64,000 bases of DNA, taken from NCBI RefSeq assembly GCF_017515565.1, contig NZ_JAFWFN010000073.1, forward strand, positions 61,792 through 125,791, in the 5' to 3' direction. The notes under the pieces are model-generated. The model did no database searches. It worked only from the letters and a program-made list of their open reading frames with translations, and was not told the origin of the DNA. This document shows positions 1 through 9,693 of the stretch, piece after piece. Position 1 is the first letter of the stretch, and every line of letters starts with the position of its first letter. Origin of the DNA: Halomonas sp. (GTDB lineage Bacteria > Pseudomonadota > Gammaproteobacteria > Pseudomonadales > Halomonadaceae). Position numbers and translations under genes: made by a program.

Positions 1-2809
1 CTGCCAAGCGGCCCCAGGCAAATGCCTGACGGTTCTTTTCCACGGCGACGCCGTTAAGCTCCAAGGCACGCTGTAGCGCAGGCTCAGAAAGCGGCACTAG
101 CCCCTGCTGCCACGCAAACCCCAGCATCATCATATTGGAAAATACGGTATCGCCTAGCAGCTGTTCCGCCAGGCGATTGGCATCCAGAGACGCGAAGCGT
201 TCATCTCCTACCGCTTCACGCAGCATGTTAAGGCGCTTGCCGGGCTGCATATCTGCATCGCGAAAAAGGACATAATCCGCCGTGGCTAGCTCAGCTAGAT
301 TCGCCACGATACGGGTGGTCGGCTGGAGTACGTTCAGAGCTTTTTGCGAACTGGCCACGACCATGTCACAAGCGATCATCGCATCGGCCTGCCCCGCTTC
401 GATACGTACCTGATTAAGCTCGCTGGGCTGAGATGCCAGTCGGACATAGCTCAGTACCGCCCCGCCTTTTTGAGCAAACCCCATGAAGTCGAGCACACTG
501 GAGCCTTTGCCTTCCAGGTGCGCTGCCATGGTGATCAGCTGCCCAACGGTCACCACGCCTGTGCCGCCCACTCCCCCCACCAGAAGGTCATAAGGGGCCT
601 TCAACGGGGCAAAGGCAGGGGTAGGCAAATGCGATATACGTTTCCAAAAGGCGTTATTGGCAGCGACCCCTTGGCCTTTGCGCAGCTCGCCCCCCTCTAC
701 CGTGACAAAGCTAGGGCAAAAGCCGCTGACACAGGACATATCCTTGTTACAAGATGATTGATCGATTTTGCGCTTGCGGCCTAACTCGGTTTCGCGGGGC
801 ACCACCGATAAACAGTTGGACTGTACAGAGCAGTCGCCGCAGCCTTCGCAAACATGATGGTTAATGAACACTCGGCGGGCTGGGTCTTCCATCAAACCAC
901 GTTTGCGCCGACGGCGTTTTTCAGCCGCGCATGCCTGGTCATAAATCAACACGGTGCAGCCGGGAATCTCGCGCAGCTCACGCTGCAAGATATCCATCTC
1001 TTCGCGGCCGTGAAAGGTAACTCCCTTAGGGAATTCCTTTTCATGCCCACGGTACTTCTCCGGTTCATCACTGACCACCATCACCCGGCGAACGCCTTCA
1101 TCCAGCGATTGCCGGGCAATCATGGGCACGTTGATTTGCCCGTCCACGGGCTGACCACCCGTCATGGCGACGGCGTCGTTGAATAGAATTTTGTAGGTAA
1201 TATTAACGTTGGCAGCCACAGCCTGGCGCACCGCCATGGAGCCCGAGTGAAACCAGGTGCCTTCGCCTAAGTTCTGGAAAATATGACCGTTGCCGGTGAA
1301 GCGGCTCTTGCCCACCCAGTTAACGCCTTCGCCACCCATCTGAATTAACGATTCGGTGCTGCGATCCATCCACGAGGCCATAAAGTGGCAACCGATCCCC
1401 GCCAGGGCTTTGCTGCCTTCAGGCACTTTAGTCGAGCTGTTGTGTGGGCAACCGGAGCAGAAATATGGCATCCGACGTACACCGCCGAGCTCTTTAACGC
1501 CTGCTTGGCACGCATCAACGGTTGCCAGCTTGTCGCTAAAATCTATGTTGAAAAAGCGCGCTAAACGCTCTGCAACAAAGCCTGCCAAGAGCCGCGGGCT
1601 TAGTTCTCCAACAAAGGGTATCAAGGGCTTGCCGGTTTCATCCTGCTTGCCCGTAATCAGCACCTCCCCTGGGTGGTCGGGTTCTGACATGTACTCTTTT
1701 AGCTGGCTTTCGATAATGCCGCGCTTCTCTTCAATGACCAGCACCTCGCGCTTGCCATGAATAAACTCAAGGATGCCGTGACGATGCAGTGGCCACACCA
1801 TCCCTACTTTGTATATTTCGATGCCCAACTCACGCAGCTGAGCTTCATCGATGCCTAACAAACGCAGCGCTTCCAGCAGATCCAAATGGCCCTTGCCGGT
1901 GGTCACCAGGCCAAAGGTCGCCTGTTCCTGGGGAAATAGCCGCTGATCAATTGGGTTAGCCGCGGCAAACGCTTGAACGGCGGCCAGCTTGTGCTCAAGA
2001 CGGGTCTCAAGCTGCGGTCCCGGCAAGTCGGGCCAGCGATAGTGCAGACCGCCTTCCGGCACATCGAATTCGGGCGTTACATATTCCGGTAACGGGGGCA
2101 CGTCCACCGACGCGCCACTCTCTACGGTTTCAGAAACCGCTTTGAAACCCACCCAGCAACCCGAGAAGCGTGAAAGTGCATAGCCCCACAGCCCAAAGCG
2201 TTCATATTCTGCCAATGAAGCAGGGCTCACCACCGGCATAAACCACGCCATAAAGGCGACATCAGACTGGTGCGGCATTGAGGACGACACGCACCCATGG
2301 TCATCACCCGCGACCACCAGCACACCGCCAGTCGGTGAGCTGCCGTAGGCATTACCGTGCTTTAACGCGTCGCCAGCGCGATCAACGCCTGGCCCTTTGC
2401 CATACCACATACCAAAGACGCCATCGACCTGCCGCTCAGGATCCGTCTCTACCTGCTGGCAGCCAAGCATCATGGTGGCAGCCAGGTCTTCGTTGATCGC
2501 GGGGACAAAATCAATTTTGTGCGATTCCATAGCGGCTTTCGCCCGCCAAATCTCTTGGTCTACACCGCCCAGGGGCGAGCCACGATAGCCGCTGATAAGC
2601 CCTGCCGTATGGCGGCCATCGCGGCGATCAAGCTCGGCTTGGCGTAAGGCGATGCGCACCAATGCCTGGGTGCCGGTTAGAAAGACACGGCCTTCTCCGC
2701 GGGTATAGCGGTCAGCCAGTGCATAGTCATCAAGAGCAGCGTTATCGAGTGCAGCATCGAGAGGCGGGGTAATAGACCCCGCCTGCTCAGCGATTGAGGG
2801 GGTTGTCAT
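1..2809 (-). CDS. Indolepyruvate ferredoxin oxidoreductase family protein (C-terminal part missing)
   Basis: The reading frame is open from an ATG at 2809 to the left edge (about 936 residues), so the C-terminus lies outside the window. The N-terminal half is a thiamine-diphosphate 2-oxoacid oxidoreductase (GYRGSPLGGVDQE and a VAGDDHG segment). Two cysteine clusters read on the minus strand near 847-720 (CEGCGDC, then SCNKDMSC and GFCP) are the expected [4Fe-4S] ligands. Family members are about 1150-1180 residues with fused alpha and gamma parts. They oxidatively decarboxylate aryl-pyruvates from aromatic amino acids, or branched-chain 2-oxoacids, to acyl-CoA. The gene is divergent from an Lrp-type regulator at 2987, a common pairing that suggests amino-acid-responsive control. 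The family is secure; the exact substrate is inferred. Confidence 0.9.
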   Translation of the reverse strand, partial: MTTPSIAEQAGSITPPLDAALDNAALDDYALADRYTRGEGRVFLTGTQALVRIALRQAELDRRDGRHTAGLISGYRGSPLGGVDQEIWRAKAAMESHKIDFVPAINEDLAATMMLGCQQVETDPERQVDGVFGMWYGKGPGVDRAGDALKHGNAYGSSPTGGVLVVAGDDHGCVSSSMPHQSDVAFMAWFMPVVSPASLAEYERFGLWGYALSRFSGCWVGFKAVSETVESGASVDVPPLPEYVTPEFDVPEGGLHYRWPDLPGPQLETRLEHKLAAVQAFAAANPIDQRLFPQEQATFGLVTTGKGHLDLLEALRLLGIDEAQLRELGIEIYKVGMVWPLHRHGILEFIHGKREVLVIEEKRGIIESQLKEYMSEPDHPGEVLITGKQDETGKPLIPFVGELSPRLLAGFVAERLARFFNIDFSDKLATVDACQAGVKELGGVRRMPYFCSGCPHNSSTKVPEGSKALAGIGCHFMASWMDRSTESLIQMGGEGVNWVGKSRFTGNGHIFQNLGEGTWFHSGSMAVRQAVAANVNITYKILFNDAVAMTGGQPVDGQINVPMIARQSLDEGVRRVMVVSDEPEKYRGHEKEFPKGVTFHGREEMDILQRELREIPGCTVLIYDQACAAEKRRRRKRGLMEDPARRVFINHHVCEGCGDCSVQSNCLSVVPRETELGRKRKIDQSSCNKDMSCVSGFCPSFVTVEGGELRKGQGVAANNAFWKRISHLPTPAFAPLKAPYDLLVGGVGGTGVVTVGQLITMAAHLEGKGSSVLDFMGFAQKGGAVLSYVRLASQPSELNQVRIEAGQADAMIACDMVVASSQKALNVLQPTTRIVANLAELATADYVLFRDADMQPGKRLNMLREAVGDERFASLDANRLAEQLLGDTVFSNMMMLGFAWQQGLVPLSEPALQRALELNGVAVEKNRQAFAWGRLA

Positions 2810-2986
2810 GATAGATCACCAGTACGGTTAAAGAGTTATAGTTGTAATACGCTTGAGTCTAGCCAAGAGCGCACTAAAGGTGCTTGCTAATTCACTCTTC
2901 AAAAGTCTGGTTATTAATCATTTCTTTCATTTTTTTAGTTTTGACGCAATGATATTCAACAAACCACAAATAAATGAAATGGCACT

Positions 2987-3469
2987 ATGAGAGAAGTGAC
3001 GAAAGAAATCACCTTAGACAGGCATGATCAGCGCATTCTTACCCTGCTTCAGCATCAGGGGCGCATTACCAACAATGAGCTTGCCGAACAGATCGGGCTT
3101 TCCCCCGCCGCCTGCTGGCGTCGCGTAAAGGCGTTGGAAGAGAGTGGCGTTATTCGTCGATTTGCGGCGTTGGTGGAGCCCAGCCTAGTGGGCCAACCAC
3201 TATCAGCATTGGTCATGGTGACGTTGGTTCGCCACCACATCGACAATACCGTCGAGTTCGAAAACCGCATCCTACAATACCCAGAAGTGCTGCAGTGCTA
3301 TGCCACCACCGGCAACGCCGATTTCGTACTGCGAGTAGTTATCGAAGACATGGCGGCTTACGACCGTTTCCTGAATGAAAAACTCTTCACCTTGGACGGT
3401 ATTTCCCAGGTCAGCTCTAATTTCGTGCTACGTAATATCAAGGAAGAGACCGCTATCCCGATTCGCTGA
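2987..3469 (+). CDS. Lrp/AsnC family transcriptional regulator
   Basis: This 160-residue protein has the usual Lrp length. An N-terminal winged HTH (recognition segment LSPAACWRRVKALEESGVI, about residues 37-55) is followed by a RAM/ACT-like ligand-binding domain (VMVTLV through VLRVVIEDMAAYDRFL). Lrp proteins form dimers to octamers and bind amino acids. It is divergent from the indolepyruvate oxidoreductase with a 177-bp AT-rich gap (2810-2986), so that gene is the likely target. I see no unambiguous operator in the gap. The 242 bp downstream (3470-3711) hold only the promoter region of the next gene. Confidence 0.92.
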   Translation: MREVTKEITLDRHDQRILTLLQHQGRITNNELAEQIGLSPAACWRRVKALEESGVIRRFAALVEPSLVGQPLSALVMVTLVRHHIDNTVEFENRILQYPEVLQCYATTGNADFVLRVVIEDMAAYDRFLNEKLFTLDGISQVSSNFVLRNIKEETAIPIR

Positions 3470-3711
3470 CTCCACTGACCGCGGCCGCCAAACCTGTAGG
3501 TCTTTAAACACCCGAGTTCTCTAAAACTTAAAAACCAAGACTTAAGTACAGTACCCACCGCCCTCAAATTAGTTGCTATTGAAACTATCCAAAGGCATGG
3601 TAACCGATGTGATTTACATAACCCTGAGAAGGCGCCACTTGCTCGGGGTAATGGAGTAGGCATTACCAATAACAACACAGGCGCTAATAGCGCCGGTTAT
3701 GGAGTTTTGAC

Positions 3712-4767
3712 ATGAAACAACCAGCTCGCTTACTAGTGAGTGCCATCGCTGTTTCAAGCATGGCGTTCAGTATGTCTTCACTTGCACAGTCAACGATCAC
3801 CGTCAGCACGTGGGGCGGGCCTAATCACGGTGTGAATACCATCGTTTGGCCGACCTGGAAGGCATGGATTGAAGAAGCCACTGATGACCGTGTCACGGTA
3901 GAAGTGGTGCACGACATGGGGCCTCCTCCCGCGCAAATGGAGATCGTGGCTGATGGTATTGCGGATGCAAGCTGGATTTTTCACGCCCACATGGCGGGCC
4001 GCTTCCTAGCAACTCAGTTACCTGAATTCCCTACGTTTGAGGAGTTCTCCTCAGAAGATGCTTCCGCCGCTTATTGGCATACCCATCAAGAGCATTTACA
4101 GCAAGCCAATGAGCACCGTGGCGTTGATGTGGTGGCGATGGGCGTGCATGGCCCAGGGCAAATATTTACCCGTGACCAAATAAGCTCAATTGATGAGCTT
4201 GCCGGTAAACGACTGCGCGTGGGCGGCGGAGTGATGAGCGGCTTAGCCGAGGCAATGTCAGTGACAGGGGTCGCCATTCCTCCGACAGGCACCTACGAAG
4301 CGGCCTCCCAGGGCGTTGTTGACGGTGCGATGCTAACGCTTGAAAGCTTACGCAGCTTTCGCGTCGCTGAAGTAGCCCCGCACACCCTTACCGTAGACGG
4401 CGGCTTCTATCGCGGCAGCTTTGCGATTGTTATGAACCCGATGTTCTGGGATCAAGTGTCGGATGAAGACCGCGCGGCGATTGAAAGCGTATCGGGTGAA
4501 CGGCTTTCACGCTTATTTGGCTACATGATGGATATTTCCGACCAGCGCGGCGTTGAATTTGGTAAAGAAAATGGCGCGACCTTTACCCAAGCATCGGAAC
4601 AAGACATTGACCACCTGCGGGGCGTCGCTAGCAACTTGCAGGGTGCCTGGAGTGAGTCTGTAAAAAGCCGTGATGTTGACGCGCCAGCAGCGCTTGCCTT
4701 CTTTCATGAGCAGTTAGTCAATGCGGCGACTGAAGAAAGTATCGCAACGCATGTTGTAAGCCACTGA
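3712..4767 (+). CDS. TRAP transporter periplasmic substrate-binding protein (DctP type), orphan
   Basis: This 351-residue protein begins with a Sec signal peptide (about 25 residues, ending ...SSLAQS) and continues as a DctP/TAXI-like extracytoplasmic receptor. The segment around residues 160-200 (DELAGKRLRVGG, then PTGTYEAASQGVVDGAM) is the family signature with the carboxylate-binding Arg region. It would deliver an organic acid to a TRAP permease, but no DctQ/DctM genes are adjacent: a hairpin terminator follows at once. It must work with a permease encoded elsewhere or have another role. The substrate is unknown. The start is supported by a GGAG-containing stretch just upstream and by the signal peptide. 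Confidence 0.88.
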   Translation: MKQPARLLVSAIAVSSMAFSMSSLAQSTITVSTWGGPNHGVNTIVWPTWKAWIEEATDDRVTVEVVHDMGPPPAQMEIVADGIADASWIFHAHMAGRFLATQLPEFPTFEEFSSEDASAAYWHTHQEHLQQANEHRGVDVVAMGVHGPGQIFTRDQISSIDELAGKRLRVGGGVMSGLAEAMSVTGVAIPPTGTYEAASQGVVDGAMLTLESLRSFRVAEVAPHTLTVDGGFYRGSFAIVMNPMFWDQVSDEDRAAIESVSGERLSRLFGYMMDISDQRGVEFGKENGATFTQASEQDIDHLRGVASNLQGAWSESVKSRDVDAPAALAFFHEQLVNAATEESIATHVVSH

Positions 4768-4780
4768 TTGTGTTTTAACT

Positions 4781-4812
4781 TTCTCGCCGCTGCCCATGGT
4801 GGGCGGCGAGAA
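4781..4812 (+). terminator. Hairpin terminator after the orphan TRAP binding protein
   Basis: A perfect 10-bp stem, TTCTCGCCGC (4781-4790) with GCGGCGAGAA (4803-4812), lies 14 bp after the stop codon. There is no strong T-tract, so it is a transcription-end or mRNA-stabilising hairpin. Confidence 0.6.
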
Positions 4813-4982
4813 CAACGCTTATCAGCCGATGAGGCTAGCAGCCCACCTTCCGCGCTCCATTGTGAACCCGACCTTTTCGCCTATCTGTTTCATTTGAAAC
4901 CAAATTGATCCCCGTCAAGATAGTCCATCTCTCGCCGGTTGATACTGATGTCATCATCAATAACACCTGAGGGAGAGTCACC

Positions 4983-5429
4983 ATGGATACTGCTAAGAAC
5001 ACAGATACCACCTCTTGGTGGGAACGCCTGACAGAGCGCTGCTATGCAACGTCAACCGCGACGCTAGCTCGCAACGTAAAGCAAGAAGCAGGCGCTAGTT
5101 ATGATGCGCTTATCAATGACCTAGAAAAACCGCTAGAGCCACACTTTGAGCAAGCAGTAGCAAGGCAGCTGGCGGCAGGTCAACCGGCTCATTTCAGGCC
5201 CGCCAGGACCTTGATGCCCGTCATGATGCAGCGCTTTGGGCTTAACGAGAGTGCGCTTGAGGAAGGCGGACTGATCAATCATGCCGACTACGTCGCACTG
5301 CGTGACACCTGCAACGCCTGTGGCGCTGTTGGCGACTGCTGGAAAGCGATGCGAGCGAATGCCGAACTAGATGAGTGCCGTCATATATGCCCCAATGCAA
5401 ACGCTTTTGATGCCTTAGCAGCACGGTGA
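4983..5429 (+). CDS. DUF6455-like small cysteine protein
   Basis: This 148-residue protein has a strong GAGGGAGA ribosome-binding site before ATG 4983. The C-terminal third carries the pattern CNACG, DCWKAM, ECRHICPNANAF, i.e. five cysteines of which four or more could bind a metal or iron-sulfur cluster. This matches the C-terminal CPN-type motif known in DUF6455 proteins, common in marine bacteria and without an assigned function. The N-terminal half is helical with no signal peptide. It is monocistronic between two hairpins. The family assignment is from motif resemblance only. Confidence 0.7.
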   Translation: MDTAKNTDTTSWWERLTERCYATSTATLARNVKQEAGASYDALINDLEKPLEPHFEQAVARQLAAGQPAHFRPARTLMPVMMQRFGLNESALEEGGLINHADYVALRDTCNACGAVGDCWKAMRANAELDECRHICPNANAFDALAAR

Positions 5430-5512
5430 GGCATATCGGTTGACGCTCTCTTTAGCCTCATCAACTTATACTTCTAACCGCTTATGTTCCTACCAACGCA
5501 TCCCTTTAACGC

Positions 5513-5547
5513 AAAGCGCCCCCATCGATAGTCGATGGGAGCGCTTT
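5513..5547. terminator. Bidirectional terminator between convergent genes
   Basis: A long inverted repeat pairs AAAGCGC and CCCATCGA with TCGATGGG and GCGCTTT around a 3-nt loop. It sits between the convergent DUF6455-like gene and the NSS transporter. A-rich and T-containing flanks fit use from both sides. Confidence 0.7.
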
Positions 5548-5560
5548 GACGATGCTTCTT

Positions 5561-5600
5561 GATGACTTGCTACTGATGACTTGCTACTGATGACTTGCTT
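5561..5600. repeat. 14-bp tandem repeat at the end of the NSS transporter gene
   Basis: GATGACTTGCTACT occurs at 5561-5574 and 5575-5588, then a partial third copy runs to about 5600, the last base of the transporter gene. It lies between the terminator hairpin and the stop codon. Confidence 0.8.
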
Positions 5601-7060
5601 TAGGAAGCCTGGTGACGCAGTCGCGGGCTAGCCAATTCTCCCACTACGGTGACAAGCGCCAGCAGCCCCAGTAACCACGGCCACTGAGTGCCTACCTGGA
5701 GGGTGGCAAGGCCCAGCGCATCGATGAAAATTAACACGATGCCTAGTGGGCTAACGTAACGCACCATAAACAGCCACAGCATATGCTGGGTGCGGGTAAG
5801 CCCTAACTCTTCCCTGAATATCTCATTACGCAGCAGGAAGCCTGCCATCAGTGCCATACCTAAACCACCTAGCGGCATCATCCAGCGGGAAGTTAAGTAG
5901 TCTAACCAGCCAAAGAAGTTTCGCCCAGCCAGCGACCAATCAGCACCAACATTGAACGACAGCATCGCCAAGGTGCTCACTAACCACAGCACAATACCCA
6001 CACCCCAAGATGCCTGTTTACGCGTCATTCCCTTGCTTCCAGTGAGCCAGGCCACGGTCGCCTCGATCATCGAAATCGACGAGGTAAGCGCCGCCATCGA
6101 CAGCATCAAAAAGAACAGAATGCCAAACAGCGTGCCAAAGGGCATCGCTTGGAACGCCAGCGGCAGGCTCATGAAAATCAACCCAGGGCCCTCGCCGGGG
6201 TTCATTCCGTTAGCAAAAATAATCGGAAAAATAGCCAGGCCAGCCATTAGTGCAACTACGGTATCAGCAATAGCCACGCTAAACGTTGTGCGCGCGATGG
6301 AGTGCCCGTCTGGCAGGTAAGAGCCGTAGGTAAGAATCGCACCGGACGCTAGCGACAAGGTAAAGAAGGCATGCCCCAGCGCCGCTAATAACCCTTCACT
6401 GCTTAACCCTTCGGTATTGAAAGAAAACAGGAAAGACCAGGCGTCGAAAAAACCACCGGAAAAAACACCGTAGCCAATCAGTATGCCCAGCATAATGACC
6501 ATGCCCGGCATCATCCAACTGACGCTCTTTTCAATGCCCGCTTGTACGCCCTTGCCCACGATGAACATGGTTAGCACCGTCACCAGCGTGCTCCAGGCGC
6601 CTAGCGTGAAAGGATTGGCATTATTCGCGGCGAAAATTGCCGCCATGTCATCGACGCTATTGCCCGCCAGTCCGCCGCTCAGCATTTTCCACAGATAGGA
6701 GAATGACCAGCCAGCGACCACTACATAGAACGACAGGATCATGAACCCACAGAGCATGGCCATCCAGCCGAAGATGGACCAGAAACTGCCGCGGCCCGAC
6801 TCGTGTACCACACGGCGGATAGCGTCAATCGGGCTGCCCCTTCCACGGCGGCCGAAGCTGATTTCAGCCATCATGATAGGAACACCGACCGCCAATATGC
6901 AGGCCAGATAGACCAGCACAAAAGCGCCACCCCCGAACTCGCCGGTGATGTAAGGAAACTTCCAGATATTACCCAGGCCCACTGCAGAACCCGTGGCTGC
7001 CAGCACAAACCCCCAGCGGCCCAGCCACAGCGTTTTGGGAGGCGTATTTGTCGTTGTCAT
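5600..7060 (-). CDS. Neurotransmitter:sodium symporter (NSS/SNF) family amino-acid transporter
   Basis: This 486-residue integral membrane protein has about 11-12 hydrophobic segments. The N-terminus carries the NSS signature: WGFVLAATGSAVGLGNIWKFP in TM1 with the unwound GSAVGLGN sodium/substrate site, followed by GGGAFVLVY and GVPIMMAE. Bacterial members (LeuT, TnaT, MhsT) co-transport sodium with neutral or aromatic amino acids. The regulator upstream (7443-9005) is TyrR-like and an hpd operon follows, so import of tyrosine, phenylalanine or tryptophan is a reasonable inference. It is transcribed separately from the regulator, with a 382-bp leader region between them. Confidence 0.92.
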   Translation of the reverse strand: MTTTNTPPKTLWLGRWGFVLAATGSAVGLGNIWKFPYITGEFGGGAFVLVYLACILAVGVPIMMAEISFGRRGRGSPIDAIRRVVHESGRGSFWSIFGWMAMLCGFMILSFYVVVAGWSFSYLWKMLSGGLAGNSVDDMAAIFAANNANPFTLGAWSTLVTVLTMFIVGKGVQAGIEKSVSWMMPGMVIMLGILIGYGVFSGGFFDAWSFLFSFNTEGLSSEGLLAALGHAFFTLSLASGAILTYGSYLPDGHSIARTTFSVAIADTVVALMAGLAIFPIIFANGMNPGEGPGLIFMSLPLAFQAMPFGTLFGILFFLMLSMAALTSSISMIEATVAWLTGSKGMTRKQASWGVGIVLWLVSTLAMLSFNVGADWSLAGRNFFGWLDYLTSRWMMPLGGLGMALMAGFLLRNEIFREELGLTRTQHMLWLFMVRYVSPLGIVLIFIDALGLATLQVGTQWPWLLGLLALVTVVGELASPRLRHQAS

Positions 7061-7277
7061 TGGGAAACCTTATAAATTTATATTGTTTTTTTAGGCTATT
7101 TATTGATGAGCAGCTAAAACAGCTACTTAAGAGCGATTAACTGCTTATAAAAGCCAACCAACTGCGGTCAACCAGTCATAAAGAGCAATCTATAAAGAGT
7201 CTATGGGGATAGCTATGGGGCAGGAATGGGGTTAAATCGCGTCCGGCGAGGCGCTGCCCATATAAACAGGGCGCAAC

Positions 7278-7295
7278 TGTAAATTAATCGTTACG
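7278..7295. promoter_or_regulatory. Possible TyrR-type box upstream of the NSS transporter
   Basis: TGTAAATTAATCGTTACG matches the TyrR consensus TGTAAA-N6-TTTACA in the left half exactly and in 4 of 6 positions on the right. It lies about 220 bp upstream of the transporter start in the 7061-7442 gap, which otherwise shows no gene. Suggestive only. Confidence 0.3.
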
Positions 7296-7442
7296 CTGAG
7301 GAAGAAATGCCGAAGGACGGGAACCAGCCGTTGCATTTTCCTGACACCCCGTAAACAAATCGTGACAGTTAATTCACCTTCCATAAGGACTTTTTAAAGA
7401 ATACGCTTAAGTATCCTCTTGAGCCCTGCTTGAAGGGGTATT

Positions 7443-9005
7443 TTAAGGGTTGTCTTGGGCAGCAATGCCGTAACGTTTGAGCTTATTGGCAATGGTGGTG
7501 TGCGAAACGCCCAACCGCTTTCCTAGTTGGCGGCTGGAGGGGTACTGCTGATACAGCGTACTTAAGATATTTCTTTCCACCTCGCCTAGCATGTCGCTCA
7601 AGCTTCCCTCTAACGGAATACCCGCCATCTCAGAAGACGCTTCGCTGTGAGGAAGGCGCACGTGCACCGGCTCAATGCTCTTCTCTTCACACAGCGACAC
7701 CGCCTGGAACAGCACATTTTCCAGCTGACGCACATTGCCCGGCCAATCGTAGCGGGTGATTTTCTCAAGCGCAGCGGGTGAAAGCTCCGGCAAAGGGCAG
7801 CCTATCTGACGCGCTGCACGATCAAGCACATAGACCGCCAACTCTTCGATGCCATCCAAGCATTCACGTAACGGTGGCACCTGCAGCGAAAGCACATTGA
7901 GCCGGTGATAAAGATCCAGCCGAAAAAGCCCTTCACTACACAGCTGTGGCAGGTTTTGTTGAGTGGCACAGATTACTCTGACATCCAGGAAGGTCTCCTC
8001 TTCGCTACCCACACGCCGGAAGCCGCCATCCTGAAGAAAACGCAACAGCTTCGTTTGCAGCCGTGGGCTCATTTCGCCGACTTCATCAAGAAAGACCGTG
8101 CCGCCTTCGTTAAGCTCCAAAAGGCCAAGCTTGCCTTCCGGCCGAGCGCCCTCAAAAGCACCAGGTGCATAACCGAAAAGCTCTGTCTCGGCCATTGATT
8201 CGGGAAGTCCAGCACAGTTGAGCACCACAAACGGCGCCTGCCCCCGGGGGCTTGCCAAATGACAGGCACGAGCCACCAGCTCTTTCCCAGTCCCTGTTTC
8301 ACCCACAATCAGCAGCGGTGCATCCAGTGGCGCCATACGACGTGCCTCGTTAATCACGCCCTTTAATCGCGAACTCGACTGAAAGATGGCCTCAAAGCCT
8401 CTCAGCTCCTGACGCTGCACCTGGTAAATACGCGCACCGAGGCGGTCGGCACGGTGTAACGTCACGACCGCCCCGGCTAATGAATCTACCTTGGTGTCTT
8501 CCGTGTGCAGTGGCGCGATATCGGCAAGATAGGTATCTCCTTTCAGCTTGATCCGCAGCCCATTGATGCGTGAGTTGTTGCGACGAATCAAATCGGGAAG
8601 ATCTACCTCATCAAGGTAACGATCCAGCGAGAGCCCTGGTACTTCTTGAACGCGCACTCCCAACACCTGCACAGCGATACGGTTAGCCGCCACAATCCGG
8701 CCCTGCATATCTATCGACATGACGGGGTCAGAAAGCGAGGATAACAGCGCATCCAATTCCAAATGACGGCGCTCACTGGGCATCAAGCTAGCGCGCTTAA
8801 CCCCAAACACGCCTGGAATGGCTTCTAATACCGGCTTAAGCGTCAATAGCTGCGCATTGAGTAATTTCGGCACATGTAAATAGATGGTATTGCCCTGTTC
8901 ACCCCCCACTTCTCCCCGCGCAACATTAATTCGGTAGTCAGCAAACTGAGCCACTATATCGCGAAGAATGCCGATTCGATTCTGACAGTAAAATTTAAGA
9001 CGCAT
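7443..9005 (-). CDS. TyrR/PhhR-like aromatic amino-acid regulator
   Basis: This 520-residue protein has the TyrR architecture. An N-terminal ACT domain (about 1-75, beginning MRLKFYCQNRIGILRD) precedes a PAS domain (about 80-190) and an AAA+ domain with Walker A GETGTGKE and Walker B TVFLDEVGEM. The C-terminal HTH is LGKRLGVSHTTIANKLKRYGI-like. The sigma54-contacting GAFTGA loop is changed to GAFEGA, as expected for TyrR/PhhR proteins that act with sigma70. PhhR-type proteins bind Phe/Tyr and activate phenylalanine and tyrosine catabolism, which fits the NSS transporter and hpd on either side. Length and domain order match the family. Confidence 0.92.
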   Translation of the reverse strand: MRLKFYCQNRIGILRDIVAQFADYRINVARGEVGGEQGNTIYLHVPKLLNAQLLTLKPVLEAIPGVFGVKRASLMPSERRHLELDALLSSLSDPVMSIDMQGRIVAANRIAVQVLGVRVQEVPGLSLDRYLDEVDLPDLIRRNNSRINGLRIKLKGDTYLADIAPLHTEDTKVDSLAGAVVTLHRADRLGARIYQVQRQELRGFEAIFQSSSRLKGVINEARRMAPLDAPLLIVGETGTGKELVARACHLASPRGQAPFVVLNCAGLPESMAETELFGYAPGAFEGARPEGKLGLLELNEGGTVFLDEVGEMSPRLQTKLLRFLQDGGFRRVGSEEETFLDVRVICATQQNLPQLCSEGLFRLDLYHRLNVLSLQVPPLRECLDGIEELAVYVLDRAARQIGCPLPELSPAALEKITRYDWPGNVRQLENVLFQAVSLCEEKSIEPVHVRLPHSEASSEMAGIPLEGSLSDMLGEVERNILSTLYQQYPSSRQLGKRLGVSHTTIANKLKRYGIAAQDNP

Positions 9006-9089
9006 AGAACCCCAGGGCGTATAAAAAGCAGTTACTTAAGAAGCCTCTTATTAGGCGTTGCCTGAAAAGTCGGCGATTTCGGACAGAGC

Positions 9090-9578
9090 CTAGCCGCCAC
9101 TCACCGGCAGCCCCTGCTCCTCTTTCATACTACGCAGTATGATTTCAGAGCGAACCTGGGTGACATTAGGATGAGGCAATAAATGATGATGAATAAAGTC
9201 CGAAAATTCGGTTAAGTCCTTGGCAATAACGTGCAATACATAGTCCGCATCGCCGGATACAGAGTAGGCCTCTCGTACCATGGCGTGCTTCGTCAGTAAC
9301 GCCACAAAATCATCGTCCATGCTTTCACCATGCGCCTTGAGATTCACTCTGGTAATAGCACGCAACCCAAACCCTAGGCTAGTGGCATCTAGTCTCGCCG
9401 AATACCCCTTAATCACACCCTCGGCTTCTAACCGCGCTTTGCGCCGGGAGCACTGTGAAGGAGACAGGCTGACACGCTCGCCCAATTCTGAATTAGTGAG
9501 GGCAGCGTTTTTCTGCAACTCTGACAAAATTGCAAGATCGTAACGATCTAGAGAAACCCCATGCATATAAGACTCCAT
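9090..9578 (-). CDS. Lrp/AsnC family regulator, divergent from hpd
   Basis: This 162-residue Lrp protein has an N-terminal HTH (ELGERVSLSPSQCSRRKARLE region) and a C-terminal RAM domain (YSVSGDADYVLHVIAKDL). ATG 9578 is used here; an internal ATG four codons later is equally possible. It is divergent from hpd with a 115-bp gap that holds a perfect palindrome, so control of tyrosine catabolism plus autoregulation is likely. Confidence 0.92.
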   Translation of the reverse strand: MESYMHGVSLDRYDLAILSELQKNAALTNSELGERVSLSPSQCSRRKARLEAEGVIKGYSARLDATSLGFGLRAITRVNLKAHGESMDDDFVALLTKHAMVREAYSVSGDADYVLHVIAKDLTEFSDFIHHHLLPHPNVTQVRSEIILRSMKEEQGLPVSGG

Positions 9579-9582
9579 TTAC

Positions 9583-9595
9583 GCACAAACTGTGC
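9583..9595. promoter_or_regulatory. Palindrome GCACAAACTGTGC in the lrp/hpd divergent promoter region
   Basis: GCACA-AAC-TGTGC is a perfect 5+3+5 inverted repeat that starts 5 bp upstream of the regulator's ATG. The size and location suit an Lrp-family or autoregulatory operator. Further TGCAA-rich half sites follow to about 9640. Confidence 0.45.
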
Positions 9596-9693
9596 ACTAT
9601 TTGGCTGCATACGAGGTTAGTTTGCAACCTAATTGCACCGCCTCTTCCTTATACTGAACGTGTCAAATTACAAAACAATAAGGAGAGACGACG

